Shown in pieces: positions 31,476-40,270 of a stretch of 47,724 bases of DNA. The translations under genes were made by a program, and so were the position numbers. Under the pieces are notes generated by a model. It saw only the letters and a list, made by a program, of their open reading frames with translations, had not been told where the DNA came from and made no database searches. Numbering within the stretch: the stretch's first letter is position 1; each line of letters begins with the position of its first letter. Origin of the DNA: Methylobacterium tarhaniae (GTDB lineage: Bacteria; Pseudomonadota; Alphaproteobacteria; Rhizobiales; Beijerinckiaceae); the NCBI RefSeq assembly GCF_001043955.1, contig NZ_LABZ01000098.1:1-47724 (forward strand), read 5' to 3'.

Positions 31476-32533
31476 GCGCGACGCCCCTGAAGACCCCGAA
31501 CGAGAGCACCCAATCGGCCCAGGCAACCACCTTCCTGAGCCCGCGCTTCTACACCACCAATTTCGAGGAGCTCGACCGCACCGACGTCGAGCCGGTGCGG
31601 GCCGAGTGGGACGTGCTCATCGCCGAGATGCGCTCCGACCCGAACAAGCGCCACTTCGTGCGCAACTCGGATTTCGACCTCGACCTGTCGGGCCTCGACC
31701 CGGAGCTGCGCAAGGAATTCCTCGACTTCCTGGTCTCGTCGATCACCGCCGAGTTCTCGGGCTGCGTGCTCTATGCCGAGATGCGCAAGCGCGCCAAGAA
31801 CAAGGACATCCGCGAGCTGTTCGGCTTCATGAGCCGCGACGAGGCCCGGCACGCCGGCTTCATCAACGACACGCTGAAGGATTTCGGGGTCGGCATCGAT
31901 CTCGGCTTCCTGACCAAGGCCAAGAAGTACACCCATTTCCGGCCGAAATTCATCTTCTACGCCACCTACCTGTCGGAGAAGATCGGCTATGCCCGCTACA
32001 TCACGATCTTCCGCCACCTCGAGCGCCATCCGGACAAGCGCTTCCACCCGATCTTCAAGTGGTTCGAGAAGTGGTGCAACGACGAGTTCCGCCACGGCGA
32101 GGCCTTCGCGCTCTTGATGCGCGCCAACCCGAAGCTGCTGACCGGCATCAATTATTACTGGATCAAGTTCTTCCTGCTGGCGGTGTTCTGCACGATGTAC
32201 GTGCGCGACCAGTGCCGGCCGGCCTTCCACAAGGCGCTCGGGGTCGATCCGAAGGAGTACGACTTCCAGGTCTTCGCCATCACGTCGGAGATCTCGCGCC
32301 AGGTCTTCCCGCTCACCCTCGACATCGACCATCCGGGCTTCCGGGCCGGGCTCGAACGGCTGCTGGCCTGCGCCCGCGGCATCGAGGAGGCGAAGGCGCG
32401 GGGCGGGATCGTCGGCAAGCTCAAGCACGCCGGCTACGCGGCCAAGGCGGCCCTCGCCTTCGGGCGGCTGATGGTGATGCCGGCGAAAGCCAACCCGATG
32501 CCCGCGCAGATCCGCCTCAGCCCCGCCTGGTAG
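31472..32533 (+). CDS. acsF: AcsF, aerobic Mg-protoporphyrin IX monomethyl ester oxidative cyclase
   Basis: AcsF (353 residues) is the di-iron oxygenase that forms ring E using O2. Iron ligands are visible as E94, the [10 protein letters not shown] motif (E124, H127) and [10 protein letters not shown] (E205, H208). No anaerobic cyclase bchE occurs in the window, so pigment synthesis encoded here is oxygen-dependent at this step. The ATG overlaps the preceding small gene. The partner subunit gene bciE is not recognisable nearby. Confidence 0.96.
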   Translation: MSATPLKTPNESTQSAQATTFLSPRFYTTNFEELDRTDVEPVRAEWDVLIAEMRSDPNKRHFVRNSDFDLDLSGLDPELRKEFLDFLVSSITAEFSGCVLYAEMRKRAKNKDIRELFGFMSRDEARHAGFINDTLKDFGVGIDLGFLTKAKKYTHFRPKFIFYATYLSEKIGYARYITIFRHLERHPDKRFHPIFKWFEKWCNDEFRHGEAFALLMRANPKLLTGINYYWIKFFLLAVFCTMYVRDQCRPAFHKALGVDPKEYDFQVFAITSEISRQVFPLTLDIDHPGFRAGLERLLACARGIEEAKARGGIVGKLKHAGYAAKAALAFGRLMVMPAKANPMPAQIRLSPAW

Positions 32534-32540
32534 CGCCCGC

Positions 32541-33323
32541 ATGTCCGACTATGCCGCGCCGATCCTCTACGCCGTCGTGATCTGGTGGTTCCTGACCGGG
32601 GCGATCCTCTGGCTGAACCACCGGCCGCGCCGCACCCATGCCTGGAGCTTCGGCGCGACGACGCTGGCCCTCGCGGGGGCGCTCTGGGTCATCGCCTGGA
32701 GCGCCACCCAGGAGAGCGAGGCGGGGGCCTACGCGGCCTTCACGGCGGCGCTGATCGTCTGGGGCTGGCAGGAGATGGCCTTCTACATGGGCTATCTCGC
32801 CGGTCCGAGGCGGACCCCGGGCGAACCCGGCGACCGGGGCCTCGCCCGCTTCGGCGCCGCGGCGGCCACCAACCTCTGGCACGAGGCGGCGATCATCTCA
32901 GGTGCCGCCGCCATCGCCTGGCTGACGGCCGGCGGCCCGAACCGGATGGCCTTGTGGACCTACCTGGTTCTGTGGGGGATGAATCTCAGCGCCCGCCTCA
33001 ACCTGTTCCTCGGCGTGCGCAACCTCAACGCCGAGTTCCTGCCCGAACATCTTCGCTATCTCGGCAGCTTCTTTCGCCGCGCGCCGATGAACGCGCTGTT
33101 TCCGGTGGCGATGATCCTCGCCACCGGCTTCCTCCTGGTGTTGCTGCACCCCGCCGTCACCGAGAGCGCCTCCGCCTTCAAGCGCTCCGGCCACACCATG
33201 ATGGCGACCCTGATGGCGCTCGCCATCCTGGAGCACGGGTTCCTGATGCTGCCGTTGCCTTCCGCCGCGCTCTGGGGCTGGGGGCTGCCCGCCCGCCGCC
33301 CGGGAGCCGACGCAGCGCCGTAA
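32541..33323 (+). CDS. puhE: PuhE, putative photosynthetic complex assembly protein 2
   Basis: PuhE (260 residues) is a seven-to-eight-helix membrane protein with [32 protein letters not shown] and [27 protein letters not shown], all typical of the family. In Rhodobacter capsulatus it modulates bacteriochlorophyll production. It lies seven bases after acsF, and hemA follows after 44 bp. Confidence 0.92.
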   Translation: MSDYAAPILYAVVIWWFLTGAILWLNHRPRRTHAWSFGATTLALAGALWVIAWSATQESEAGAYAAFTAALIVWGWQEMAFYMGYLAGPRRTPGEPGDRGLARFGAAAATNLWHEAAIISGAAAIAWLTAGGPNRMALWTYLVLWGMNLSARLNLFLGVRNLNAEFLPEHLRYLGSFFRRAPMNALFPVAMILATGFLLVLLHPAVTESASAFKRSGHTMMATLMALAILEHGFLMLPLPSAALWGWGLPARRPGADAAP

Positions 33324-33367
33324 CCACAAGAACACGACCGGACAAACGCCGTACAAGGGGACGTTTG

Positions 33368-34579
33368 ATGGACTACGAAGCGCACTTCTCCGCCGCTCTC
33401 CAGGGCCTGCACCGCGAGGGACGCTACCGGATCTTCACCGACCTCGAGCGCCAGTCCGGCCGCTTCCCCTACGCCACGCAGCACGGCGCCCACGGCACCC
33501 GCGAGGTGACGGTGTGGTGCTCGAACGATTATCTCGGCATGGGCCAGCACCCGGCGGTGACGGGGGCGATGCACGAGGCGATCGACCGTTGCGGTGCGGG
33601 CGCGGGCGGCACCCGCAACATCTCCGGCACCAACCATTACCACGTTCTCCTGGAGCAGGAGCTCGCCGACCTGCATGCCAAGGAGGCGGCGCTCCTCTTC
33701 ACCTCGGGTTACGTCTCGAACTGGGCCGGGCTCGGGACGCTCGCCTCGAAGCTGCCGGGCTGCGTGGTCTTCTCCGACGAGGGCAACCACGCCTCAATGA
33801 TCGAGGGCATCCGCTCGAGCCGGGCCGAGCGCCACATCTTCCGCCACAACGACCCCGACGACCTCGACCGCAAGCTCCGCCTCGTCGATCCGAAGTTGCC
33901 GAAGCTCGTCGCCTTCGAATCCGTCTACTCGATGGACGGCGACATCGCGCCGATCGCCGAGCTCTGCGACGTGGCCGAGGCGCACGGCGCCATGACCTAT
34001 CTCGACGAGGTCCACGCGGTCGGCCTCTACGGCCCGCGCGGCGGCGGCATCGCCGAGCGCGAGGGGCTGATGCACCGCCTCACGGTGATCGAGGGCACGC
34101 TGGGCAAGGCCTTCGCGGTCTCAGGGGGGTACATCGCGGCGTCGGCGGCTTTGTGCGACTTCGTGCGCAGCTTCGCCTCCGGCTTCATCTTCACCACCTC
34201 GCTGCCGCCCGCCATCGCGGCGGGCGCGGCGGCGAGCATCCGCCACCTCAAGGCGAGCGGGGCGGAGCGCGCGCGGCATCAGGACCGCGTCGCGGCGGTG
34301 CGCCGGCGGCTGTCGGCCATCGGCATCCCGCTCCTCGACAATCCGAGCCACATCGTGCCGGTGATGGTCGGCGATCCGGTCCAGTGCAAGCTGATCAGCG
34401 ACACCCTGCTCGACGAATTCGGGATCTACGTCCAGCCGATCAACTACCCGACCGTGCCCCGCGGCACCGAGCGCCTGCGGATCACCCCGTCGCCGCTGCA
34501 CAGCGATGCGGATATCGACCACTTGGCGCTGGCGCTCGGGACGATCTGGGGCCGGATCGGGCTGGCGCGGGCGGCCTAG
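33368..34579 (+). CDS. hemA: 5-aminolaevulinate synthase
   Basis: HemA condenses glycine and succinyl-CoA, the first tetrapyrrole step (C4 pathway). The 403-residue PLP enzyme has CSNDYLGM (51-58), [27 protein letters not shown] (D213) and the PLP lysine K247 in EGTLGKAF. An AAGGGGA Shine-Dalgarno precedes the ATG. Its place at the end of the puh operon ties precursor supply to photosystem genes; a second hemA elsewhere would be expected but is outside the window. Confidence 0.96.
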   Translation: MDYEAHFSAALQGLHREGRYRIFTDLERQSGRFPYATQHGAHGTREVTVWCSNDYLGMGQHPAVTGAMHEAIDRCGAGAGGTRNISGTNHYHVLLEQELADLHAKEAALLFTSGYVSNWAGLGTLASKLPGCVVFSDEGNHASMIEGIRSSRAERHIFRHNDPDDLDRKLRLVDPKLPKLVAFESVYSMDGDIAPIAELCDVAEAHGAMTYLDEVHAVGLYGPRGGGIAEREGLMHRLTVIEGTLGKAFAVSGGYIAASAALCDFVRSFASGFIFTTSLPPAIAAGAAASIRHLKASGAERARHQDRVAAVRRRLSAIGIPLLDNPSHIVPVMVGDPVQCKLISDTLLDEFGIYVQPINYPTVPRGTERLRITPSPLHSDADIDHLALALGTIWGRIGLARAA

Positions 34580-34586
34580 CTCCAAA

Positions 34587-34736
34587 CCCTCCCCCCTCTG
34601 CGGGGGAGGGTGCCCCGCGGATGCGGGGCGGGAGAGGGGACGCCGCTTCCGGATGAGGCGGAGCCGTTCTGACAGGCGCGGTACACGGCACCGTCGCGCT
34701 GCCCCTCTCCCGGCCTGCTCCGCAGAGAGGGGAGGA
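34587..34736. repeat. Palindromic intergenic element B, decayed copy of element A
   Basis: The left arm (34587-34611) is identical to that of element A for 25 bases, and the core GGGCGGGAGAGGGGACGCCG followed by CTTCCGGA is shared. The right end (CCGCAGAGAGGGGAGGA, 34720-34736) has lost bases and no longer matches perfectly. The element lies between hemA and bchI. Confidence 0.82.
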
Positions 34737-34873
34737 TTCCGTGCGCGACCGGTGCGATCTTCCGAAGACGATCGGCGCGAAACTGTCACCCGGATCACCC
34801 GTCATTTTCATTAGACAATTCCCCCTCCCCGTCCGATCCTGCCTCTCAACCGTTACCCGCGAGGACACGCACC
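34737..34873. promoter_or_regulatory. Upstream region of bchI
   Basis: No gene is present. An A+T-rich patch (ATTTTCATTAGACAATT, 34803-34819) is the best place for a -10 region of a bchI promoter. No TGT-N12-ACA site was found here. GAGG at 34861-34864 is the Shine-Dalgarno for the GTG start at 34874. Confidence 0.4.
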
Positions 34874-35989
34874 GTGGCCCCCACCCACTCGGCCCTGTCC
34901 CGGCGGGCTCCCAAGCCGGGCTTCTCGAAGCCGATCGTCGTGGATCCCGCCGCGCTCCCTGAGGCGATGGTCCGCCCACCCTATCCGTTCTCGGCCATCG
35001 TCGGGCAGGACGGGATGCGGCGCGCGCTGCTGGTCGCGGCGGTCGATCCGGCGGTCGGCGGGGTTCTGGTCTTCGGCGATCGCGGCACCGGCAAGTCCAC
35101 CGCCGTGCGGGCGCTCGCCGCCCTGCTGCCGCCGATGCGGGCCGTGGCGGGCTGCCCTTACGCCTGCGATCCCGTCGATGCCGCCGCCTTCTGTCCGGCT
35201 TGCGCGGCGCGAAGGGGGCAGGGGCTGACGGTCAAGACCGTCCCGGTGCCGGTGGTCGACCTGCCGCTCGGCGCCACCGAGGACCGGGTCGTCGGGGCGC
35301 TCGATATCGGCCGGGCGCTCGGGGCCGGCGAGAAGGCGTTCGAGCCGGGGCTGCTCGCCCGCGCCAACCGGGGCTTTCTCTACATCGACGAGGTCAACCT
35401 GCTCGAAGACCACCTCGTCGACCTGCTGCTCGACGTGGCGGCCTCGGGGGTGAACGCCGTCGAGCGCGAGGGCCTGAGCCTGCGCCATCCGGCGCGCTTC
35501 GTCCTCGTCGGCAGCGGCAACCCGGAGGAGGGCGAGCTGCGGCCGCAGCTCCTCGACCGCTTCGGCCTCGCGGTCACGGTGACGACGCCGGCCGACCTCG
35601 CGAGCCGGGTGACGATCGTGCGCCGCCGCGACGCCTACGAGCGCGATCCCGCCGGATTCGCGGCCGAATGGGCCGGCGAGGAGGCGCGGCTCGGCGGGCA
35701 GATCCTGGCGGCCCGGGCGCATCTGGCCGAGGTCGAGGTGCCCGACGCGGTGCTGGAGGCGGCGGCCCGCCTCTGCCTGGCGCTCGGCACCGACGGGTTG
35801 CGCGGCGAACTCACCCTGATGCGCACTGCCCGGGCGGTGGCGAGCCTGGACGGGGCCGGAACCGTGACCCTCGACCACCTGCGCGAGGTGGCCCCGAGCG
35901 CCTTGAGCCACCGCCTGCGCCGCAACCCCCTCGACGAGGCCGGATCCGAGGCCCGGATCGCCCGGGCGCTCGCCGACATCCTCGGGTGA
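34874..35989 (+). CDS. bchI: BchI, magnesium chelatase ATPase subunit I
   Basis: BchI (371 residues) is the AAA+ ATPase that drives Mg2+ insertion with BchD and BchH. Walker A GDRGTGKST is at 68-76, Walker B FLYIDEVNLL at 169-178 (D172, E173), and the sensor region has VGSGNPEEGELRPQLLDRFG with the arginine finger. A longer N-terminus (about 35 residues) precedes PPYPFSAIVGQ. The start is a GTG. Its stop overlaps bchD (GTGA). Confidence 0.96.
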   Translation: MAPTHSALSRRAPKPGFSKPIVVDPAALPEAMVRPPYPFSAIVGQDGMRRALLVAAVDPAVGGVLVFGDRGTGKSTAVRALAALLPPMRAVAGCPYACDPVDAAAFCPACAARRGQGLTVKTVPVPVVDLPLGATEDRVVGALDIGRALGAGEKAFEPGLLARANRGFLYIDEVNLLEDHLVDLLLDVAASGVNAVEREGLSLRHPARFVLVGSGNPEEGELRPQLLDRFGLAVTVTTPADLASRVTIVRRRDAYERDPAGFAAEWAGEEARLGGQILAARAHLAEVEVPDAVLEAAARLCLALGTDGLRGELTLMRTARAVASLDGAGTVTLDHLREVAPSALSHRLRRNPLDEAGSEARIARALADILG

Positions 35990-37764
35990 GTGCCGTGCCA
36001 GAGGCGACGGTGTCGGACGCGACCGTGCGGGGTGCGGCTTTGTCGGATGCCACTTGGGAGAATGCCTGCCTCGCGGCGGCCCTCGTCGCCCTGGATCCGG
36101 CGGGAACGGGCGTCGTGCTGCGTGCCCGGCCGGGCCCGGTGCGTGAGGCCTGGCTTGACCGGCTGCGCGCCCTTCTCCCCGAAGGAACGCCGGTGACGCG
36201 CCTGCCGGCCGCCATCGCCGACGACGCGCTCCTCGGCGGGCTCGACCTGCCGGCGACCCTGGCGACGGGACGTCCGGTGGCGCAGCCGGGCCTCCTCGCC
36301 CGCAGCCATGGCGGTGTGGTGCTGGTGCCGATGGCCGAACGTCTGGCTCCCGGCACCGCGGCGCGGATCGCGCAAGGCCTCGATACCCATAGTGTCGAGG
36401 TCGCCCGGGACGGGATCGCGACCCGGCACCCGGCCCGCTTCGGTCTCGTGCTCCTCGACGAGGGGGAGGGTGAGGACGAGGCCGTGCCGGCCTGCCTCGC
36501 CGACCGGGCGGCCCTCCATCTCGACCTCGACGGCGTGTCCGTGGGTGCTCTTGCCGCCGCGCCGCCGGTGCCGGGCCTCGCGGCGGCCCGCTCGGCCCGG
36601 CCCGAAGGTCCACCCGAGGCGGCCGAGATGCTCTGCGCCGTCGCGGCGCGCCTCGGCATCGCCTCGCTGCGCGCTCCGCTCCTCGCCCTGCGGGCGGCGC
36701 GGCTGCATGCGGCTCTGGCCGGTCGCGCGAGGGTGGACGATTCCGATCTGGCCGCCGCCGCCGGCCTGGTGCTCGCGCCCCGGGCACGCCTGTGGCCCTC
36801 CGAGGAGGCCGGGGCTGCGTCCGAGCCCCCGCCGCCCGACCGGGACCAGGTCGGAGGGGCAGACCGGGACAACGACGACCCGAACGGGGAGAGCCGGAGC
36901 CTCGACGACCGCGTCCTCGCGGCCGTCGCGGCGCGGCTGCCTCCGGGTCTCCTCGCCCGCCTGCTCGCGGGCCACGGACCCCGCACCCGCAGCCCGGGCG
37001 CCGGCCGAGCGGGCGCTGCCGCGTCGGCCCGGCGGGGCCGCCCGGTCGGGACGCGGCCGGGCGATCCGCGCCGCGGGCGCCTCGCCCTGAGCGAGACCCT
37101 GCGCGCCGCCGCCCCCTGGCAGCGCCTGCGCCGGGGCGACGACGAGGCGCGCCTGCGCATCACGGCGCAGGACCTGCGCATCCGCCGCCTGGTGCAGAAG
37201 CGCGAGACCACCACGATCTTCGCGGTCGACGCCTCCGGCTCCGCCGCCCTGGAGCGGCTGGCGGAGGCCAAGGGCGCGGTCGAATCGCTGCTCGCCGAGT
37301 GCTACATCCGTCGCGACCGGGTCGCCCTGGTGGCCTTCCGGGGCCGCGGCGCCGACCTGCTGCTGGTCCCGACCCGCTCGCTGGTGCGGGCCAAGCGCGC
37401 GCTGGCCTCCCTGCCGGGCGGCGGCGGCACGCCCCTCGCGGCGGGCATCGAGGCGGCGGGCCGGCTCGCCGCCGCCGAGCGCCGGGCCGGGCGCAGCGCG
37501 ACCGTCCTTCTCCTCACCGACGGCCGAGCCAACATCGCCCGCTCCGGCGCACCGGGCCGGGCCCAGGCGGGGGCCGACGCCCTGAGCGCCGCACGGGTCC
37601 TGGCGGCGGAGGGCACGAGCGCCCTGGTGATCGACACCGCCGCCCATCCGCAGGAATCCGCACGGGCGCTCGCCGCCGCCATGGCCGCGCGCTACCTGCC
37701 GATGCCACAGGCCGACGCCGCGCGCCTGACCCAGGCGGTGCGCGAGGCCGCCTTGCCGGGTTGA
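35986..37764 (+). CDS. bchD: BchD, magnesium chelatase subunit D
   Basis: BchD (592 residues) is the adaptor of the chelatase motor. The N-terminal AAA+-like part lacks a recognisable Walker A, as usual for BchD. A Pro/acidic linker (about 271-305) is followed by a C-terminal integrin I-like domain with the MIDAS motif DASGS (D415, S417, S419) and LLLTDGRANIA. The GTG at 35986 overlaps the bchI stop; GTG 35995 is an alternative start. The linker region is low-complexity. Confidence 0.94.
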   Translation: MSAVPEATVSDATVRGAALSDATWENACLAAALVALDPAGTGVVLRARPGPVREAWLDRLRALLPEGTPVTRLPAAIADDALLGGLDLPATLATGRPVAQPGLLARSHGGVVLVPMAERLAPGTAARIAQGLDTHSVEVARDGIATRHPARFGLVLLDEGEGEDEAVPACLADRAALHLDLDGVSVGALAAAPPVPGLAAARSARPEGPPEAAEMLCAVAARLGIASLRAPLLALRAARLHAALAGRARVDDSDLAAAAGLVLAPRARLWPSEEAGAASEPPPPDRDQVGGADRDNDDPNGESRSLDDRVLAAVAARLPPGLLARLLAGHGPRTRSPGAGRAGAAASARRGRPVGTRPGDPRRGRLALSETLRAAAPWQRLRRGDDEARLRITAQDLRIRRLVQKRETTTIFAVDASGSAALERLAEAKGAVESLLAECYIRRDRVALVAFRGRGADLLLVPTRSLVRAKRALASLPGGGGTPLAAGIEAAGRLAAAERRAGRSATVLLLTDGRANIARSGAPGRAQAGADALSAARVLAAEGTSALVIDTAAHPQESARALAAAMAARYLPMPQADAARLTQAVREAALPG

Positions 37765-37769
37765 GCGCG

Positions 37770-38657
37770 ATGGCCCCCTCCGACGACAGGCCCGCCTTCG
37801 CGCGGGAGGGCCGCGACTGGCCGAACCGCGAGGCGAGCCGCTTCGTGACCGCCGGCGGCCTGACCTGGCACGTGCAGGAGGCGGGCGAGGGGCCGCCGCT
37901 CCTCCTCGTCCACGGCACCGGCGCGGCGACCCATTCCTGGCGCGGGCTGCTGCCGCTCCTCGCCCGCGACTTCCGGGTGATCGCCCCCGACCTGCCGGGC
38001 CACGGCTTCACCGATCCGCTGCCGACGCCCTCCCTGCCGCGCATGGCCCGGGCGCTCGCCGGCCTCCTGCGCCTCCTCGATGCCAGCCCCCAGGTCGCGG
38101 TCGGCCACTCCGCGGGGGCGGCGATCCTGGCCCGGCTCTGCCTCGACGGCGCGCTGTCGCCCCGTCTCCTCGTCGGGCTCAACGCGGCCTTGAAGCCCTT
38201 CCCGGGCATGGCCGGCTTCCTCTTCCCGGCGATGGCCCGCGCCCTGTTCCTCAACCCGGTCACCCCGCGGGTCTTCGCCTGGTCGGCCGACCGGGCGGCG
38301 GTGGAGCGGCTGATCGGCGGCACCGGCTCGACCCTCGACCGCACCGGCCTCGACCTCTATCGCCGCCTGTTCCAGAAGCCCGGCCACGTCGCCGGCGCGC
38401 TCGGCATGATGGCGCACTGGGACCTCGCCGCCCTCGACCGCGACCTGCCCCGCCTCGCTCCCCCGCTGCTGCTGATCGTCGGCGGAGAGGATCGCACCAT
38501 CGCCCCCGACGTCTCCTTCGGCCTCGCCGACCGCCTCGGCGGACGGGCCCGGGTGGAGCTGCTGCGCGGCCTCGGGCACCTCGCCCACGAGGAGAGGCCG
38601 GAGGTTGTGGCCGGGTTGATCCGGGCCGGGGCGGAGCGGGAGGGGATCGTGGCGTGA
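37770..38657 (+). CDS. bchO: BchO, alpha/beta hydrolase of bacteriochlorophyll synthesis
   Basis: BchO (295 residues) is an alpha/beta-hydrolase fold protein always linked to bchID; it is thought to assist Mg chelatase or pigment handling, and its reaction is not settled. Visible elements are the oxyanion block LLLVHGTGAATHSW, the nucleophile elbow GHSAG (S114), and a C-terminal GLGHLAHEERP histidine. It starts five bases after bchD. Confidence 0.92.
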   Translation: MAPSDDRPAFAREGRDWPNREASRFVTAGGLTWHVQEAGEGPPLLLVHGTGAATHSWRGLLPLLARDFRVIAPDLPGHGFTDPLPTPSLPRMARALAGLLRLLDASPQVAVGHSAGAAILARLCLDGALSPRLLVGLNAALKPFPGMAGFLFPAMARALFLNPVTPRVFAWSADRAAVERLIGGTGSTLDRTGLDLYRRLFQKPGHVAGALGMMAHWDLAALDRDLPRLAPPLLLIVGGEDRTIAPDVSFGLADRLGGRARVELLRGLGHLAHEERPEVVAGLIRAGAEREGIVA

Positions 38658-38706
38658 GCTTTGGGCGGGCCGCCGCGAGGACGGGGCGCGAGATCGCCTT
38701 TCCCGC

Positions 38707-38735
38707 TTGCCACCGGCCCCGGCCGCGATGATAGT
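38707..38735 (+). promoter_or_regulatory. Predicted crtI promoter (-35 TTGCCA, -10 GATAGT)
   Basis: TTGCCA (38707-38712) and GATAGT (38730-38735) are exactly 17 bp apart. Transcription would begin about 38742-38744, at the A of the crtI ATG, giving a leaderless message. The hexamers match the sigma-70 consensus 5/6 and 4/6; they were chosen by eye. Confidence 0.45.
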
Positions 38736-38752
38736 GTCAACTTATGTTGACA
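38735..38752. promoter_or_regulatory. PpsR-type operator covering the crtI start codon
   Basis: TGTCAACTTATGTTGACA is a TGT-N12-ACA site with perfect 7-bp dyad arms and is the most symmetrical of the five in the window. The ATG of crtI (38744-38746) lies within it. No Shine-Dalgarno is seen before that ATG. Confidence 0.88.
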
Positions 38753-40270
38753 CTCGACGATGCGCCGCCGCGGATCACCTCCGCCCGGCGCCGCCCCCGT
38801 GCGGTGGTGATCGGCAGCGGCTTCGGCGGGCTCGCGGCGGCCGTCAGGCTCGGCGCGCGGGGCTACCGGGTGAGCGTGCTGGAGCGCCTGGACCAGCCGG
38901 GCGGGCGGGCGCGGGTGCACCGGCAGGACGGGTTCACCTTCGATGCCGGGCCGACCATCGTCACCGCCCCGTTCCTGTTCGAGGAGCTGTGGAACTTGTG
39001 CGGGCGTCGTCTCTCCGACGACGTGACCCTGGTGCCGATGCGCCCGTTCTACCGCATCCGCTTCGACGACGGCGCCACCTTCGCCATGAGCGGCGAGGCG
39101 GAGGCGATGCGCGACGAGGTGGAGCGCCTGAGCCCCGGCGAGGCTCCGGCCTATGACCGCTTCATGGCGCTCTCGGACGAGCTGTGCCGAGTCGGGTTCG
39201 AGCAGCTCGGCGCAGTGCCGTTCGGGCGCCTCACCGACATGCTGCGCATCGCCCCCGACCTCCTGCGGATCGGCGGGCACCGCAGCGTCTACGGCCTCGT
39301 CTCCTCGGTGTTCCGCGACGAGCGCCTGCGCACGGCTTTCAGCTTCCACCCGCTCCTCATCGGCGGCTCGCCGTTCCGGGCGAGCGCGCTCTACTGCCTG
39401 ATCGCCGCCCTGGAGCGCCGGTGGGGCGTGCATTCGGCTTTGGGCGGCACCGGCGCCCTGGTGCGCGGGATGGTCGGCCTGATCGAGGGCCAGGGCGGCG
39501 AGGCGCGGTGCGGCGCCGAGGTCGCGCGCATCCTGGTCACGGAGGGCGCCGCGCGGGGCGTGGCGCTCACGGACGGCACCGAGATTCCCGCCGACGTGGT
39601 GGTGTCGAACGCCGATTCGGCGGTCACCGCGCTCCGCCTGCTGCCTCCCGAGGCGCGGGGCTGGCGCGAGCGGCGCCTGCCGCGGGCGCATTCCTCGATG
39701 GGGTTGTTCGTCTGGTATTTCGGCACGCGGCGGACCTATCCGGATCTCGCCCACCATACGATCCTGCTCGGGCCGCGCTATCGCGGGCTCCTCGACGACA
39801 TCTTTTCCCGGAAGGTGCTGGCCGAGGACATGAGCCTCTACCTGCACCGCCCGACCGCGACCGATCCGAGCGTGGCGCCGCCGGGCCACGACGCGTTCTA
39901 CGCCCTCGCCCCGGTGCCGAACCTCGCCGGCGGGCAGGACTGGGCCGCCCTCGCCGAGCTCTTTCGGCAGCGCATCGCCGCGCGGCTGGAAGCCACCGTG
40001 CTGCCGGGCCTGTCGGACTCCCTCGTCACCTCCCGGGTGACGACGCCGCAGGATTTCTCCGACGACTTTCTGTCCTGGCGCGGCTCGGGCTTCGGCCTGG
40101 AGCCGATCCTGACCCAGAGCGCGTATTTCCGCCCGCACAACCGATGCGGCGCGGTGCGCCACCTCTACCTCGTCGGCGCCGGCACCCATCCGGGGGCGGG
40201 GCTGCCGGGGGTGCTCTCGTCCTCCAAGATCCTCGATCGCGTGGTGCCGGATGCTGCCGTCTTCGCCTGA
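38744..40270 (+). CDS. crtI: CrtI, phytoene desaturase
   Basis: CrtI (508 residues) is a FAD-dependent desaturase converting phytoene to neurosporene or lycopene. The dinucleotide fold VVIGSGFGGLAAAVRLGARG starts at residue 21, followed by LDQPGGRARVHRQDGFTFDAGPTIVTAP, both typical. The C-terminus has LYLVGAGTHPGAGLPGVLSSSKI. CrtD is a close paralogue, but linkage to crtB supports CrtI. The ATG at 38744 lies inside an operator without a Shine-Dalgarno; a start at GTG 38804 would remove 20 residues ahead of the FAD fold and is less likely. It overlaps crtB by 20 bases. Confidence 0.93.
   Translation: MLTLDDAPPRITSARRRPRAVVIGSGFGGLAAAVRLGARGYRVSVLERLDQPGGRARVHRQDGFTFDAGPTIVTAPFLFEELWNLCGRRLSDDVTLVPMRPFYRIRFDDGATFAMSGEAEAMRDEVERLSPGEAPAYDRFMALSDELCRVGFEQLGAVPFGRLTDMLRIAPDLLRIGGHRSVYGLVSSVFRDERLRTAFSFHPLLIGGSPFRASALYCLIAALERRWGVHSALGGTGALVRGMVGLIEGQGGEARCGAEVARILVTEGAARGVALTDGTEIPADVVVSNADSAVTALRLLPPEARGWRERRLPRAHSSMGLFVWYFGTRRTYPDLAHHTILLGPRYRGLLDDIFSRKVLAEDMSLYLHRPTATDPSVAPPGHDAFYALAPVPNLAGGQDWAALAELFRQRIAARLEATVLPGLSDSLVTSRVTTPQDFSDDFLSWRGSGFGLEPILTQSAYFRPHNRCGAVRHLYLVGAGTHPGAGLPGVLSSSKILDRVVPDAAVFA

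Noticed and set aside
34784..34801. TGTCACCC sequence upstream of bchI as an operator
   Set aside because: The right half-site is CCC and not ACA or ACG; no dyad symmetry.
38747..38752. TTGACA inside the crtI operator as the -35 element of crtI
   Set aside because: It would place transcription start about 35-40 bp inside the reading frame and remove the most likely start; the TTGCCA-N17-GATAGT pair fits the ATG better. Kept as an alternative in the findings.
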